Positions 15,186-22,627 of a stretch of 22,627 nucleotides of DNA are shown here, in pieces (position 1 is the stretch's first letter; each line of letters starts with the position of its first letter). The stretch is from Candidatus Alcyoniella australis (GTDB lineage: Bacteria > Lernaellota > Lernaellaia > JAVCCG01 > Alcyoniellaceae), in the NCBI GenBank assembly GCA_030765605.1, contig JAVCCG010000006.1, positions 1 to 22,627 on the forward strand. Direction: 5' to 3'. Made by a program: the position numbers and the translations under genes. Under the pieces are notes generated by a model. It did not search any database. It was not told the DNA's origin and saw nothing but the letters and a program-made list of their open reading frames with translations.

Positions 15186-17107
15186 GGCTCTGCCTAGTCG
15201 CCTCCTCCTATCCGCGTACGCCCGAGGACTCGATCAACGCCGGGGTGTTCGTGCGCGACTGCGCACTGGCCGCGCGCGACGCCGGACACCGGGTGAGCGT
15301 GGTCACCCATCGCAAATCCGGCCCCAGCGTGCCCGACCCGGGGATCGAGCTGGTCGAGTATCCCTGGCTGGGCACTGAGACCAGCCTGACCTCGGTGCGG
15401 CTCAACAGTCCGGCAGGCCCGTTCAAGGCCGCCTCGTTGTTGACGTTGGGCGCGCGCGCTCTGCGGCGACATATCGAGCAGCGCGGCTGCGACGCGGTGC
15501 TGGCGTTCTGGGCGATTCCCGGCGGGCTGATCGCACGATCGGCCTGCCTGCCCCTGGGCGTGCCCTATGCGGTCTGGGCGTTGGGTTCCGACATCTGGCG
15601 CTACGAGCACTCGCGGCTTGTGGGGCCGACCCTGCGACGGGTGCTGCGCGACGCGACCGCGCTCTATGCCGACGGCCTGGAGCTGGCGCAGCGGGTCGAG
15701 GCCGTGGCCGGACGCAAGTGCGCTTTCGCGCCCAGCTCGCGTCGACTGCCCGATCCCGACGATTTGCCGAATCTCGACCAAAGTAAAAAACAGCTGCTGT
15801 TCGTGGGGCGCTATCACCCCAACAAGGGGCCGGACGTGTTGCTTGAGGCGACCCAGCTTCTGCATCGCGAGCTACCCGACATGCGGCTGAGCGTTTTTGG
15901 CCAAGGCGAGCTGCAATCGTCGCTAACGGCTCGGGCCGCACGGCCGGACCTCGACGGATGTGTGGAGGTCGGCGGATTCATCGGGGCCCAGCGCTTTGCC
16001 GCGCACCTCGATCAGGTCGACGCGCTGGTGATCCCCTCGCGCATCGAGAGCATTCCGGTGGTGCTCTCCGACGCGGCACAACGCGGAACGCCGCTGGTGG
16101 TCACGGACGTGGGCGACATGGGCGCGCTGGTCAGGCAATACTCGGCGGGCGAGGTGGCGCGGCCCGAGGATCCGGCGGACCTGGCGCGGGCCATGGGCGA
16201 AGTGCTCGAACGCGGGCGCGGGGCATACGCCCTGGGCCTGGCCGCCTTGGCCGCACTCTTTGACATCGAGTCGACCATGCAGCAGATCAGCGGACAGCTC
16301 GAAACGGCGGCCCAGAGTGAGGCAGTAGGTCGCGCCGGAATTTGCGCACGGCTGTTCACGCGGCTGATCGCCAAGCTCTCGGCCCTGGCCGGACGAGCCG
16401 TGCGACCGGGCATGCGCCTGCGTCCCGGCGGGTTTGAGGCCGGGCATCCCAAGCATCTGCTGCCCGAGTCGGCCGACCACCACTGGTACCTCGAGCATCT
16501 CAAGGCGGACTTGCTGGTGCTCGACCTGGGGTGCGATCGCGGTGGACACGCGCGGCGCGCGGCGCGGGTGGCGCGGGCCGTGGTCGGCATCGAGCGCGAG
16601 CAAGCGGCGCTGCTGGCGGCACGTCAGGCCGGGGAGGCGGACTATTTGCGGGCCGACCTCGAATTGCCGCTGCCGTTTCGTTCCGACGCGTTTGATTGCG
16701 TGCTGGCCCTGGACGTGATCGAACACCTCGACGGACGCGACGAGTTCCTGGCCGAGGCGCGGCGGGTGCTGCGCGAGCGCGGTCTGTTGTTGCTCTCGGC
16801 GCCCAACTCGCGCACCGCGTGGAAGCGCGCATTGGCGCGCGCAGGCTTGAGTCCGCTGGCCGACCCGACGCATCGCATTGAGTACGCTGAACGCGAGCTG
16901 CGCGCAGTCTGCGAGCGGGCGGGATTCGAGGTGCTGCGCGTCGAGCCGGTGGTGCTCGACACTCCCTGGGCGCGGCTGATCGACCTGATCGGAGTATTGA
17001 GCATCCCGCTCTACCGCAAGGGTGTACAATGGAAACGCGCGCGCGCGCTGTCCAACCCGGACCAAAGCACCGGCTTTCGTTTAACGTTACGCAAGACGGC
17101 GGTTTAA
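15182..17107 (+). CDS. Fusion of GT4 glycosyltransferase and SAM-dependent methyltransferase
   Basis: 641 residues, TTG start overlapping the upstream TGA. Residues 1-375 are a GT-B glycosyltransferase of family GT4: N-terminal LCLVASSYP with AGVFVRD, then LLFVGRYHPNKGPDVLLEA (205-223) and a donor-site block PSRIESIPVVLSDA (285-298) in which the second acidic residue of the EX7E is Asp. Residues 440-640 are a class I methyltransferase: motif I LVLDLGCDRGG (445-455), acidic E at 471, and FDCVLALDVIEHLDGRDEF (504-522) of the Methyltransf_11 type. A basic linker (about 380-430) joins them. It probably makes or caps a glycan by adding sugar and methyl groups. Frame is continuous; no sign of error. 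Confidence 0.88.
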   Translation: MRLCLVASSYPRTPEDSINAGVFVRDCALAARDAGHRVSVVTHRKSGPSVPDPGIELVEYPWLGTETSLTSVRLNSPAGPFKAASLLTLGARALRRHIEQRGCDAVLAFWAIPGGLIARSACLPLGVPYAVWALGSDIWRYEHSRLVGPTLRRVLRDATALYADGLELAQRVEAVAGRKCAFAPSSRRLPDPDDLPNLDQSKKQLLFVGRYHPNKGPDVLLEATQLLHRELPDMRLSVFGQGELQSSLTARAARPDLDGCVEVGGFIGAQRFAAHLDQVDALVIPSRIESIPVVLSDAAQRGTPLVVTDVGDMGALVRQYSAGEVARPEDPADLARAMGEVLERGRGAYALGLAALAALFDIESTMQQISGQLETAAQSEAVGRAGICARLFTRLIAKLSALAGRAVRPGMRLRPGGFEAGHPKHLLPESADHHWYLEHLKADLLVLDLGCDRGGHARRAARVARAVVGIEREQAALLAARQAGEADYLRADLELPLPFRSDAFDCVLALDVIEHLDGRDEFLAEARRVLRERGLLLLSAPNSRTAWKRALARAGLSPLADPTHRIEYAERELRAVCERAGFEVLRVEPVVLDTPWARLIDLIGVLSIPLYRKGVQWKRARALSNPDQSTGFRLTLRKTAV

Positions 17108-17117
17108 GGAGGGAGCA

Positions 17118-17591
17118 ATGTCGGGGATCAGCATCGAATCCACAAGTTGCAGAAGGATCATCGGGCGGCTCGAAACCGGGGACGATCTGCGGGCCGGGAT
17201 TATCCAGCAGGCCAAGCTCCACAATGTGACCGCCGGCACGGTTACGGCTATCGGCGCGTTGAGCCGGCTCGAAGTCTCGGAGTATCACCAGGACAAGCGG
17301 CGCTACACCTATCCGATCAAACGCGAAGCAGCGGTCGAGGTGCTCAACCTCACCGGCAACCTGACCCTTCGAGACGAAGAGCTGGTGCTGCACGCGCACA
17401 TCGTCGCCTCGTATACCGACGAGGACGAGCTGCTCAGCGGCACGGTGCACTTCATCGGCGGCCACGTGGTGGCCGGCACGGTCTACGCGCTGGAGTTCGA
17501 GATCCAGGCGATGGACGACGTGTTGCTGCATCGCGGGATGCACGGGCCCACCGGCCTGACGCTCTGGGATCGGGTCGAGCGCAAACTCTAG
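17118..17591 (+). CDS. PPC/DUF296-domain protein
   Basis: 157 residues, one domain. Features of the PPC (DUF296) family: GRLETGDDLRAGI near the start, VTAGTVTAIGAL (37-48), EVLNLTGNLTL (74-84), then LHAHI and GGHVVAGTVYALEFEI. The family is the core of plant AT-hook PPC proteins; bacterial single-domain members are trimers of unknown function, some DNA-associated by annotation only. The His of LHAHI and of FIGGH form a likely metal site. GGAGGGAGCA precedes ATG; the gene follows the GT4-methyltransferase by 10 bases and ends the 11645-17591 run. Confidence 0.88.
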   Translation: MSGISIESTSCRRIIGRLETGDDLRAGIIQQAKLHNVTAGTVTAIGALSRLEVSEYHQDKRRYTYPIKREAAVEVLNLTGNLTLRDEELVLHAHIVASYTDEDELLSGTVHFIGGHVVAGTVYALEFEIQAMDDVLLHRGMHGPTGLTLWDRVERKL

Positions 17592-17649
17592 CCCGGATTA
17601 TTCATGGGGCTTCTACTGCGGCGCACAATTCATCCGCGCTAAATAATTA

Positions 17650-19899
17650 TCAGTCGCCCTCGGCGCGTTGTGCCGGGTCGGCGCAGCAGCGCAGGCCGTC
17701 GTCGGAGTAGGTGCCTTCCTCGGGGAAGTGCCGGTGACGGCTGGTGCAGTCCTGGCCGTACCAATCCGACCACCACGAGGTGCCGCCGCGCAAAATGTAC
17801 ATCCGGCGATACCCCTCCTGATCAAACGGCGTCGAGGTCCACTCCGAGAGATTGCCGTTGAGATCGAAGATCCCCTCGGGCGTGACGCATTCGGGGAACG
17901 AGCCGCTGGGACGCCGCGGACCGGACTGGCCGTCGCCACCGCCCCAGTTGCAGCGGCTGGACTCGAGCCGGTCGCCGTAACAGTACTCACGGCCCTCCAC
18001 GCCCGAGCAAGCGCGGTCCCACTCGTCCTCGGTACACAGCCGTTTTCCCTGCTGCGCGCACAGCTCGCCCGCCTCGTGCCAGTTGACGTAGTTGCGCGGC
18101 TCGACCCCCTTGTGATTGGGATATTCGTAGATGTCCATGCAAAAGGTCGGCACCTCGATTCGTTGTGGCTCGCGCTCCCACGACTTGGGCTGATGCTCGT
18201 GGCCCACGCTGATTGCAGCCGCGGAAAGCAGCGCCATGCCCTCGGGGCAGACGAGGTTCCCGACCGTTGCGGGTTCGGGCTGCGGCGCGGCCTGAATGCG
18301 GCGGCAGAAGTGGATGTTTTCGATGGTGGTCTGCACCTCGTAGTTGCCCTCGATCCATTGGCGCAGCTCGGGGAAATCGCGGCGCAACGCGGTCAGCGAA
18401 TCCATGGCATGGCCGTTGATCCAGGGCATGGAATCGCCGCTGACCAGCAGCACGTATTTGGGCCGCGCGGCTCGCAGATCGCGCAGCAGCTCCTCGTACC
18501 AGTCCTGACGATGCCACGAGGCGACGATCGGGTAGTTCGAGCAGAAGCGCGTGGGCGCAGGCCGATCGGCCAGATAGTAGATCAGCGTCTCAAAGCCCCA
18601 GATGTAGATCGGCTCTCCCGGCGCTGTGTGCTGCCGCAGAAATTCAGCCCCCAGGTAGTTGGCCGTGGCCGAGAAATCGCCGCCATGCTCGATGCTGTCA
18701 AAGCGCGCCAAGTGCTCGCGTTGGCTCAGCGTACCGGTGGCCAGCCCTCGCGCCTCGGATATGCGCGTGACGTACTCGCCTCCGTAACGCCCGACAAAGC
18801 TCAGCGCGCAGACCACAAGTATGGCCGCGCCCGCCAGTGCCCAGACCAGGCGGCGCGTGGTAAAGGCGACCATGACCCGGTCCACGAACACGGCCGCGAG
18901 CATTGCCAGCGGCGCTAATAACGGCAGCCAATGGTAGGCGTAGAACTTGCCCATCACGTCCATGCCCAGCACGGTGGCCACGAGCCAGGCGCAAAGTGCC
19001 AGCCCGTGCGCGCGACGATCGCGCAGCAACAACCAGGCCGCGGCGATTAGCCCGGGCACGGCAATCAGCGCCTGGTCCAACACGAATCGGCAATGCTGCC
19101 CCAAGGCGAAGCGCAGGAACTCGGCGAGTTGCCCCTGGTAGGTCAGCACCGCGTACTTGGGCGCGAACACGAACAGCGTGTAGAAGAAGTCGTCCCACGC
19201 TCCCAATGCCACGAGATGCATTGCGAACGCGGCCAACCCGACGCAGAACCCCACGCTGAGCACCGCGGTCCTGCCGACCCGCGCGAACAACCCGTAGGGC
19301 CGCAGCCGCAAGCCTTGGCCGAAAATCAGCGCCAGCACCGGAAGGTAGATCAATCCTTGGGTGAAGCGGACCAGAAACACCGCGGCCATCAGCAGCCCGG
19401 CGAGCAGATCCCACGACCAGCGCGGCCCGCGCGACTTGGGCAGCAGCGCGATCAACGCCAACGCCGAGGGCAGGGCGGCCAGCGAGTCGGTGTTGCCCAG
19501 GTTCCAAAAATTGTTTCCCAGGTAGTAGGCCGCCAGGTACAGCACGCCGGACCAGGTGCCGACCCGCGTGTTGAACAGCCGACGTCCCAGGCCGAACAGC
19601 GCCAGGCCGGTGGCCGCCTGCCACAACAGATCGCCCAGCCGCAGGGCCAGGCCGCCTTTTCCCAGCAGCGCGATCCACGAGGCGTAGACGTAGAACACGC
19701 CCGGCGGTCGGATTTCCCACGCGTCGGAGTAGGGCGCACCGCCGTGAAGCAACACATCGGCGATGTACAGCCCGATCCCCTGATCGCGTCCCAGGGGCAG
19801 CCACAGCGCGGGACCGCCGAGCAGCAGCGCCGCGAGCAGCACCAGCAGCCATCCGGCGCGCCCCGGCCGTTTCAAATCTGCGATTGCCGAACTATCCAT
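17650..19899 (-). CDS. Polytopic GT39/ArnT-like glycosyltransferase fused to an FGE-sulfatase-like domain
   Basis: 749 residues. Residues 1-400 hold about ten hydrophobic helices; the first external loop has [18 protein letters not shown] and WEIRPPGVF, the signature of family 39-like polyprenyl-phosphate-sugar transferases, with the Asp of RDQG as probable catalytic base. Residues 400-530 are an extracytoplasmic domain ending in NIHFCRRI. Residues 551-740 match the FGE-sulfatase fold: [45 protein letters not shown] and a final LRGGTSWW...GLRCCAD. Copper-binding Cys pairs of true formylglycine-generating enzymes are not evident, so this part may bind rather than oxidise. ATG 19899 is preferred: the same frame is open for 79 codons upstream but those lack protein character. 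Confidence 0.85.
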   Translation of the reverse strand: MDSSAIADLKRPGRAGWLLVLLAALLLGGPALWLPLGRDQGIGLYIADVLLHGGAPYSDAWEIRPPGVFYVYASWIALLGKGGLALRLGDLLWQAATGLALFGLGRRLFNTRVGTWSGVLYLAAYYLGNNFWNLGNTDSLAALPSALALIALLPKSRGPRWSWDLLAGLLMAAVFLVRFTQGLIYLPVLALIFGQGLRLRPYGLFARVGRTAVLSVGFCVGLAAFAMHLVALGAWDDFFYTLFVFAPKYAVLTYQGQLAEFLRFALGQHCRFVLDQALIAVPGLIAAAWLLLRDRRAHGLALCAWLVATVLGMDVMGKFYAYHWLPLLAPLAMLAAVFVDRVMVAFTTRRLVWALAGAAILVVCALSFVGRYGGEYVTRISEARGLATGTLSQREHLARFDSIEHGGDFSATANYLGAEFLRQHTAPGEPIYIWGFETLIYYLADRPAPTRFCSNYPIVASWHRQDWYEELLRDLRAARPKYVLLVSGDSMPWINGHAMDSLTALRRDFPELRQWIEGNYEVQTTIENIHFCRRIQAAPQPEPATVGNLVCPEGMALLSAAAISVGHEHQPKSWEREPQRIEVPTFCMDIYEYPNHKGVEPRNYVNWHEAGELCAQQGKRLCTEDEWDRACSGVEGREYCYGDRLESSRCNWGGGDGQSGPRRPSGSFPECVTPEGIFDLNGNLSEWTSTPFDQEGYRRMYILRGGTSWWSDWYGQDCTSRHRHFPEEGTYSDDGLRCCADPAQRAEGD

Positions 19900-19908
19900 T
19901 GAACGGGC

Positions 19909-19914
19909 ATTATA
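19909..19914 (-). promoter_or_regulatory. -10 box at a possibly leaderless start
   Basis: Perfect TATAAT on the minus strand, with only 9 bases between it and the ATG at 19899. Transcription would begin 0-3 bases before the start codon, and no Shine-Dalgarno is present, which fits a leaderless mRNA. The -35 (GAGCAT or AGCATC) is poor. Confidence 0.45.
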
Positions 19915-19957
19915 CAGACTGACAAACAACGATGCTCGAAATGAGCAGAGGATAAAG

Positions 19958-20695
19958 ATGGCGCGGACCGTGATCGTGATGCCGGCGTACAACGCCGAGA
20001 AGACCCTGCAGAAAACCCTGGCCGACATACCCGAGGGATTGGCCGAACACGTGATCCTGGTGGACGATGCCAGCACCGACCGCACGGCGGAGCTGGCGCG
20101 CGATCTGGGCCTGACCGTGTTCGTGCACGAACGCAACCGCGGCTACGGCGCCAACCAGAAGACCTGCTACCGCGAGGCGCTCAAGCTCGGGGCCGAGGTG
20201 GTGGTGATGATCCACCCCGACTACCAGTACGACAGCGCACTGGCCCCGCACCTAGTCGACCTGATCGCCCGCGGCTACTTCGACGTGATGCTCGGCACGC
20301 GCATCCGCACGCGCGGCGAGACCATGGCCGGCGGCATGCCCTGGTGGAAGTACCTCTCCAACCGCTTCCTGACCCTGGCCGAGAACGTGCTCACCGGACA
20401 GAACCTCTCCGAGTGGCACACCGGCTACCGCGCCTACTCGCGCAAGGTGCTCGAAACGGTCCCCTGGGAGCGCAACTCCGACGACTTCATCTTCGACTCG
20501 CAGTTCCTGATGCAGACGGCCTTTCTCGGATTCAAAATCGCCGAGATCCCGGTGCCCGTGCGCTACTACGACGACTCGAGCTCGATCAACTTCAAACGCA
20601 GCGCAACCTACGGCCTGCTTACTCTGTACACGGCCCTGCAGTTCGCCCTGGCCCGCACCAAAATCCACCGCGCCAAACTCTTCGAGCCCAAATAG
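19958..20695 (+). CDS. GT2 glycosyltransferase, second polyprenyl-phosphate sugar synthase-like
   Basis: 245 residues. [14 protein letters not shown] (4-17), [11 protein letters not shown] (33-43) and [10 protein letters not shown] (60-69) mark GT2; the DXD-type site is IHPDYQYD (85-92). TGYRAYSR and [17 protein letters not shown] are late-domain motifs common in DPM1-like enzymes. It should use a nucleotide sugar on the cytoplasmic face. It is divergent from the polytopic transferase, 58 bases apart, a pairing that fits making and using a lipid-linked sugar (inference). The ribosome site AGAGGATAAAG lies just before ATG. Last GC-rich gene before the compositional change. Confidence 0.9.
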   Translation: MARTVIVMPAYNAEKTLQKTLADIPEGLAEHVILVDDASTDRTAELARDLGLTVFVHERNRGYGANQKTCYREALKLGAEVVVMIHPDYQYDSALAPHLVDLIARGYFDVMLGTRIRTRGETMAGGMPWWKYLSNRFLTLAENVLTGQNLSEWHTGYRAYSRKVLETVPWERNSDDFIFDSQFLMQTAFLGFKIAEIPVPVRYYDDSSSINFKRSATYGLLTLYTALQFALARTKIHRAKLFEPK

Positions 20696-20760
20696 CACGC
20701 GAGAGATGCACAAAACCCCGACCCTGGGGGACGAATAGCCATCCATGCGCATCTTTTTTC

Positions 20761-20790
20761 TTGACATTTGCAGCTCAAAATATCAATTAT
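20761..20790 (+). promoter_or_regulatory. Possible sigma70 promoter at the start of the AT-rich region
   Basis: TTGACA (20761-20766) is perfect; after 18 bases comes AATTAT (20785-20790), four of six matches. It would drive transcription through the tmRNA-like 3' fragment. AT-rich sequence makes chance matches likely. Confidence 0.3.
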
Positions 20791-20821
20791 TAATATGGTT
20801 CATTGAAACACAAGAAACACT

Positions 20822-20854
20822 CGGACGGGGGTTCGACTCCGGTTTCCTCCACCA
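20822..20854 (+). ncRNA. tmRNA (ssrA) 3'-end remnant, probable attachment-site scar
   Basis: CGGACGGGGGTTCGACTCC followed by ...CTCCACCA reproduces the 3' end of tmRNA genes, including the GGAC lead typical of tmRNA. The spacing is exact: T-loop TTCGACT, 5 + 7 bases, discriminator A, CCA. However the T-stem GGGGG/CCGGT is mispaired at two positions, and no matching 5' acceptor strand (GGAGGAA) or tag reading frame lies in the preceding 125 bases. So this is a fragment, the usual leftover of an integrase that targets ssrA. The intact gene is outside the window. Confidence 0.5.
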
Positions 20855-21189
20855 GTTTTCTTTTTTGAACCGGTTCTCTCTGTCTTTCGGATTAGCACGA
20901 GGGTCTTTTGCAACGCCACGTACAAGCGCTTGAAGTCAACGGTTTTTCCAGGGTTGGGACGGCTGCCGGCTCGCGCAATCTTATGGACGCGGTTGCGCCC
21001 CCAAGCACCCATTTTGCCCCCCCCAATAGCCCTTTCTCCGTCTCTTTCTCTGAATCTTTTGGACTACCCCCACCTCGTCCTAAAGATGAGAGTGCTTATA
21101 AATCAAGTAGTTATAAAGACAGTTTTTCGGAGAGTTCGACTCCCGCGACGATTAGCATGGAACTCTTTATTACGAGAAAGGGGTCTATA
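20855..21189. other. Gene-free stretch of mixed composition between tmRNA fragment and TIR gene
   Basis: I see no supported gene. Contents: a T-rich run then a perfect palindrome GAACCGGTTC (20867-20876), moderately GC-rich sequence to about 21010, an eight-C run near 21017-21024, then AT-rich sequence. A GGAG-7 bases-CTCC hairpin at about 21129-21143 contains GTTCGACTCC (21134-21143), the same 10-mer as the tmRNA T-arm at 20831-20840. The frame of the next gene is open through here from TTG 20908 but the residues (Pro/Ser-rich, no hydrophobic core) look non-coding. Confidence 0.5.
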
Positions 21190-22335
21190 ATGCCGCCAAA
21201 AGCCTTTTTTAGTTGCCGCTTCGATAACGACAGCAAAGAAATAATAAACTATTTCAAGATAATTGCCAAATCATCTAATGTTCTGCCGATACTAGCTGAT
21301 CATGTTGAGTCAAAACCACTGGCGCAAAAGGTCCTTGAAACTATCAAGGACGCAGATTGCACAGTAGCGATAATTACTCCTTCAACTATTTCAAATCATG
21401 TAACAAGCGCTTGGATTAATCAAGAGGTTGGAATGTCGTATGCCGCTAATATTCCGGTTATTGCTTTTGTGGAAGATACAATACAAGATCTTGGCATTAT
21501 TCCAATTATTACTGAATATATCACATTTAACAGAAACAAACTGCACTTGATTCTCGACAAAGCCCTTTCCTTTTTTTCAGGTATCGCGGCAAAAATTACA
21601 TCAAAAAGCATTCAGTGCCTATATGACAATACTAATTGTAAAGAAAAACTAGACAAATATGCCGACATGTACGATACCCGTCTGTTCGTTAATCTTCCTG
21701 CCAAGCAGAAAATTGCCAAATGTGTGGTTGAAAAATTTATTTCGGATTCAACAAAAGGCATATTGTTGGACTCCGGTTCGGTGACATATGTGATTGCAGA
21801 TGAACTTATAAATAGTGGTTTACAAATTCCAATAGTAACAAATAATATCGCCATCATATCAAAGATGAAGGATATCCTTCATTACCCTGTGCATATCCTT
21901 CCAGGCGAACTTGATAGTCGAACCTTAGCTGTCGGTGGAAAAGATACGGCGGAAGTTGCAAGACAATACTTGATGGGAGAAATGAATATAACTATTGATA
22001 TTGCATTTTTAGCTGCAAATTCTATCGATCCAAATTTCGGACTAAGCGCTGACGCCACCCCCTTTGTCGACTTTCGTACGGCGATTCTAAGGAATGCACG
22101 AAACGTAGTAGTAGTTCTACAAGGAGAGAAGTTACTCAAGCCGGTTTTGAATCCAATAGTGGCTCAAGATGAATGGCGCGAGATATTTCACAGACGATCC
22201 GTAGAATCGTCTATGTGGATTGTGTGCCATACTCTTGTTGAACACTACGGGCAAGCTATGGAGAATAGATATATGAAATGCATGGAGTGTTTTAAGCAGG
22301 AATTACCGGATGGCCACGTGATTGAAATTTGTTAA
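21190..22335 (+). CDS. TIR-like domain fused to DeoR-type sugar-phosphate sensor domain
   Basis: 381 residues from ATG 21190 (AAGGGG 8 bases upstream). Residues 3-130 are TIR-like: first strand KAFFSCRF, then DADCTVAIITPSTIS (54-68), SAWINQEVGMSYA (73-85) with E79 at the place of the NADase Glu, and IPVIAFVED. Residues 188-320 follow the DeoR C-terminal sensor (DeoRC, ISOCOT fold): LLDSGSVTYVIAD (192-204; DeoR has DAGSTT), PIVTNN (214-219), ILPGELDSRTLAVGG (236-250) and FLAANSIDPNFGLSAD (273-288). No helix-turn-helix. Inference: a phosphosugar- or nucleotide-like ligand controls a TIR enzyme. The gene is AT-rich, unlike all neighbours on its left, and no partner gene is visible between it and the IS element. 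TIR activity is not proved by sequence. Confidence 0.8.
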   Translation: MPPKAFFSCRFDNDSKEIINYFKIIAKSSNVLPILADHVESKPLAQKVLETIKDADCTVAIITPSTISNHVTSAWINQEVGMSYAANIPVIAFVEDTIQDLGIIPIITEYITFNRNKLHLILDKALSFFSGIAAKITSKSIQCLYDNTNCKEKLDKYADMYDTRLFVNLPAKQKIAKCVVEKFISDSTKGILLDSGSVTYVIADELINSGLQIPIVTNNIAIISKMKDILHYPVHILPGELDSRTLAVGGKDTAEVARQYLMGEMNITIDIAFLAANSIDPNFGLSADATPFVDFRTAILRNARNVVVVLQGEKLLKPVLNPIVAQDEWREIFHRRSVESSMWIVCHTLVEHYGQAMENRYMKCMECFKQELPDGHVIEIC

Positions 22336-22436
22336 TGAACTAATTTCACTTAAAAAGACGATTTATAAAACTATAGATTTACATGAATCTTGAATTTCCT
22401 GCGTTGCGCCTCCCAGTCCAAGGGCAACATTCTGGT

Positions 22437-22627
22437 TGACCTGCCCCCGAAAACGGTACCACCTAATGTGAGAGACCGGCACTTGCTTGCTGGGGACTGA
22501 GGGGCGGATCCCCGGATCCCGCAGCCAAGGGCAGAATCGCCTCCGGCGCAGGTGGCCGATACCCCAGCGAGCTGTGCGGACGGAAGGTGTTGTACTCCCG
22601 CCGCCACCGTTTCAACAGCACCTGAGC
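22437..22627 (-). mobile_element. IS3-family insertion sequence, transposase-side end only
   Basis: The transposase reading frame enters from the right edge and ends at 22463. Just beyond its stop, TGACCTGCCCCCG (22437-22449) looks like the terminal inverted repeat of an IS3-type element, making 22437 the probable boundary. The other end and target duplication are outside the window. 22336-22436, between the TIR gene and this boundary, holds no gene I can support. Confidence 0.65.
22463..22627 (-). CDS. IS3-family transposase (OrfB) C-terminus, partial
   Basis: The last 54 residues are visible; the gene continues past the window edge. LKRWRREYNTFRPHSSLGY is the conserved ending of the rve/DDE integrase domain of IS3-family OrfB transposases, followed by RPPAPEAILPLAAG and a short tail ending GLSH before a TAG stop. 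The catalytic DDE residues are outside the window, so whether it is intact is unknown. Its GC-rich composition contrasts with the AT-rich TIR gene next to it. Confidence 0.85.
   Translation of the reverse strand, partial: AQVLLKRWRREYNTFRPHSSLGYRPPAPEAILPLAAGSGDPPLSPQQASAGLSH

Noticed and set aside
19900-20136. 79-codon upstream extension of the glycosyltransferase-FGE gene
   Set aside because: It runs antisense into the GT2 coding region and reads as Arg/Ser-rich shadow sequence; the membrane protein starts naturally at 19899.
20800-21012. Minus-strand ORF ending in GGGNRSRTPV-like residues
   Set aside because: It is antisense to the tmRNA fragment; such reading frames are a common false annotation.
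20908-21189. N-terminal extension of the TIR gene from TTG 20908
   Set aside because: The extra 94 residues are Pro/Ser-rich and lack protein-like character, composition is mixed, and ATG 21190 has a good ribosome site and starts right before the first TIR strand.
20797-21189. Circularly permuted two-piece tmRNA beginning with the acceptor piece
   Set aside because: No 5' acceptor strand complementary to TTCCTCC and no tag reading frame ending in Ala-Ala follow the CCA.
22371-22607. 78-residue minus-strand ORF over the IS end
   Set aside because: It is an out-of-frame shadow of the transposase C-terminus, whose correct frame gives the conserved YNxxRPHSSLGY ending.

Overview
The window is about 22.6 kb of chromosome from a GC-rich, probably uncultured Gram-negative-type bacterium. 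Three exported proteins carry long Asp-rich (DDDD-I/G-DDDD) stalks, one behind a lipobox. Such stalks recall large-genome Myxococcota-like, Bradymonadales-like or Lernaellota-like lineages, but I cannot place the organism from sequence alone. GTG and TTG starts, start/stop overlaps and sigma70-like promoters are common.

Layout. 1-1184: 3' part of an alkaline-phosphatase-superfamily hydrolase. 1185-1519: no gene, several GC-rich stem-loops, two in a diverged repeat. 1520-5733: mostly leftward genes: a secreted lysyl-endopeptidase-like protease, a small basic ORF, an SGNH-type lipoprotein, a small Cys protein and a divergent SDR, with one rightward small membrane protein at 3314. 5831-10263: rightward genes for two Gfo/Idh/MocA-type proteins flanking a small ORF, a GT2 glycosyltransferase, a GATase1-like protein and a GNAT acetyltransferase. 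10337-11528: a secreted glycerophosphodiesterase with an Asp-rich tail, then a 48-residue basic protein behind a near-consensus promoter. 11645-17591: thiL, two CNNM/CorC paralogues and a GT4-methyltransferase fusion joined by 1-4 base overlaps, then a PPC/DUF296 gene. 17650-19899 (leftward): a polytopic glycosyltransferase fused to a formylglycine-generating-enzyme-like domain, divergent from a second GT2 gene (19958-20695).

From about 20740 the composition becomes AT-rich. This right end holds what looks like the 3' tail of a tmRNA gene without its body, a stretch of mixed sequence, one AT-rich gene and the transposase end of an IS3-family element. The AT-rich gene encodes a TIR-like domain joined to a DeoR-type sugar-phosphate sensor fold with no helix-turn-helix. 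It is the best candidate here for an undescribed system, possibly an immune NADase gated by a metabolite sensor.

How genes may work together: the two GT2 enzymes resemble polyprenyl-phosphate sugar synthases, the usual suppliers of lipid-linked sugar to polytopic transferases such as the one at 17650-19899. With the Gfo/Idh proteins and the GT4-methyltransferase fusion they suggest a dispersed envelope-glycan theme (inference). The Asp-rich proteins form an exported, probably surface-attached set.
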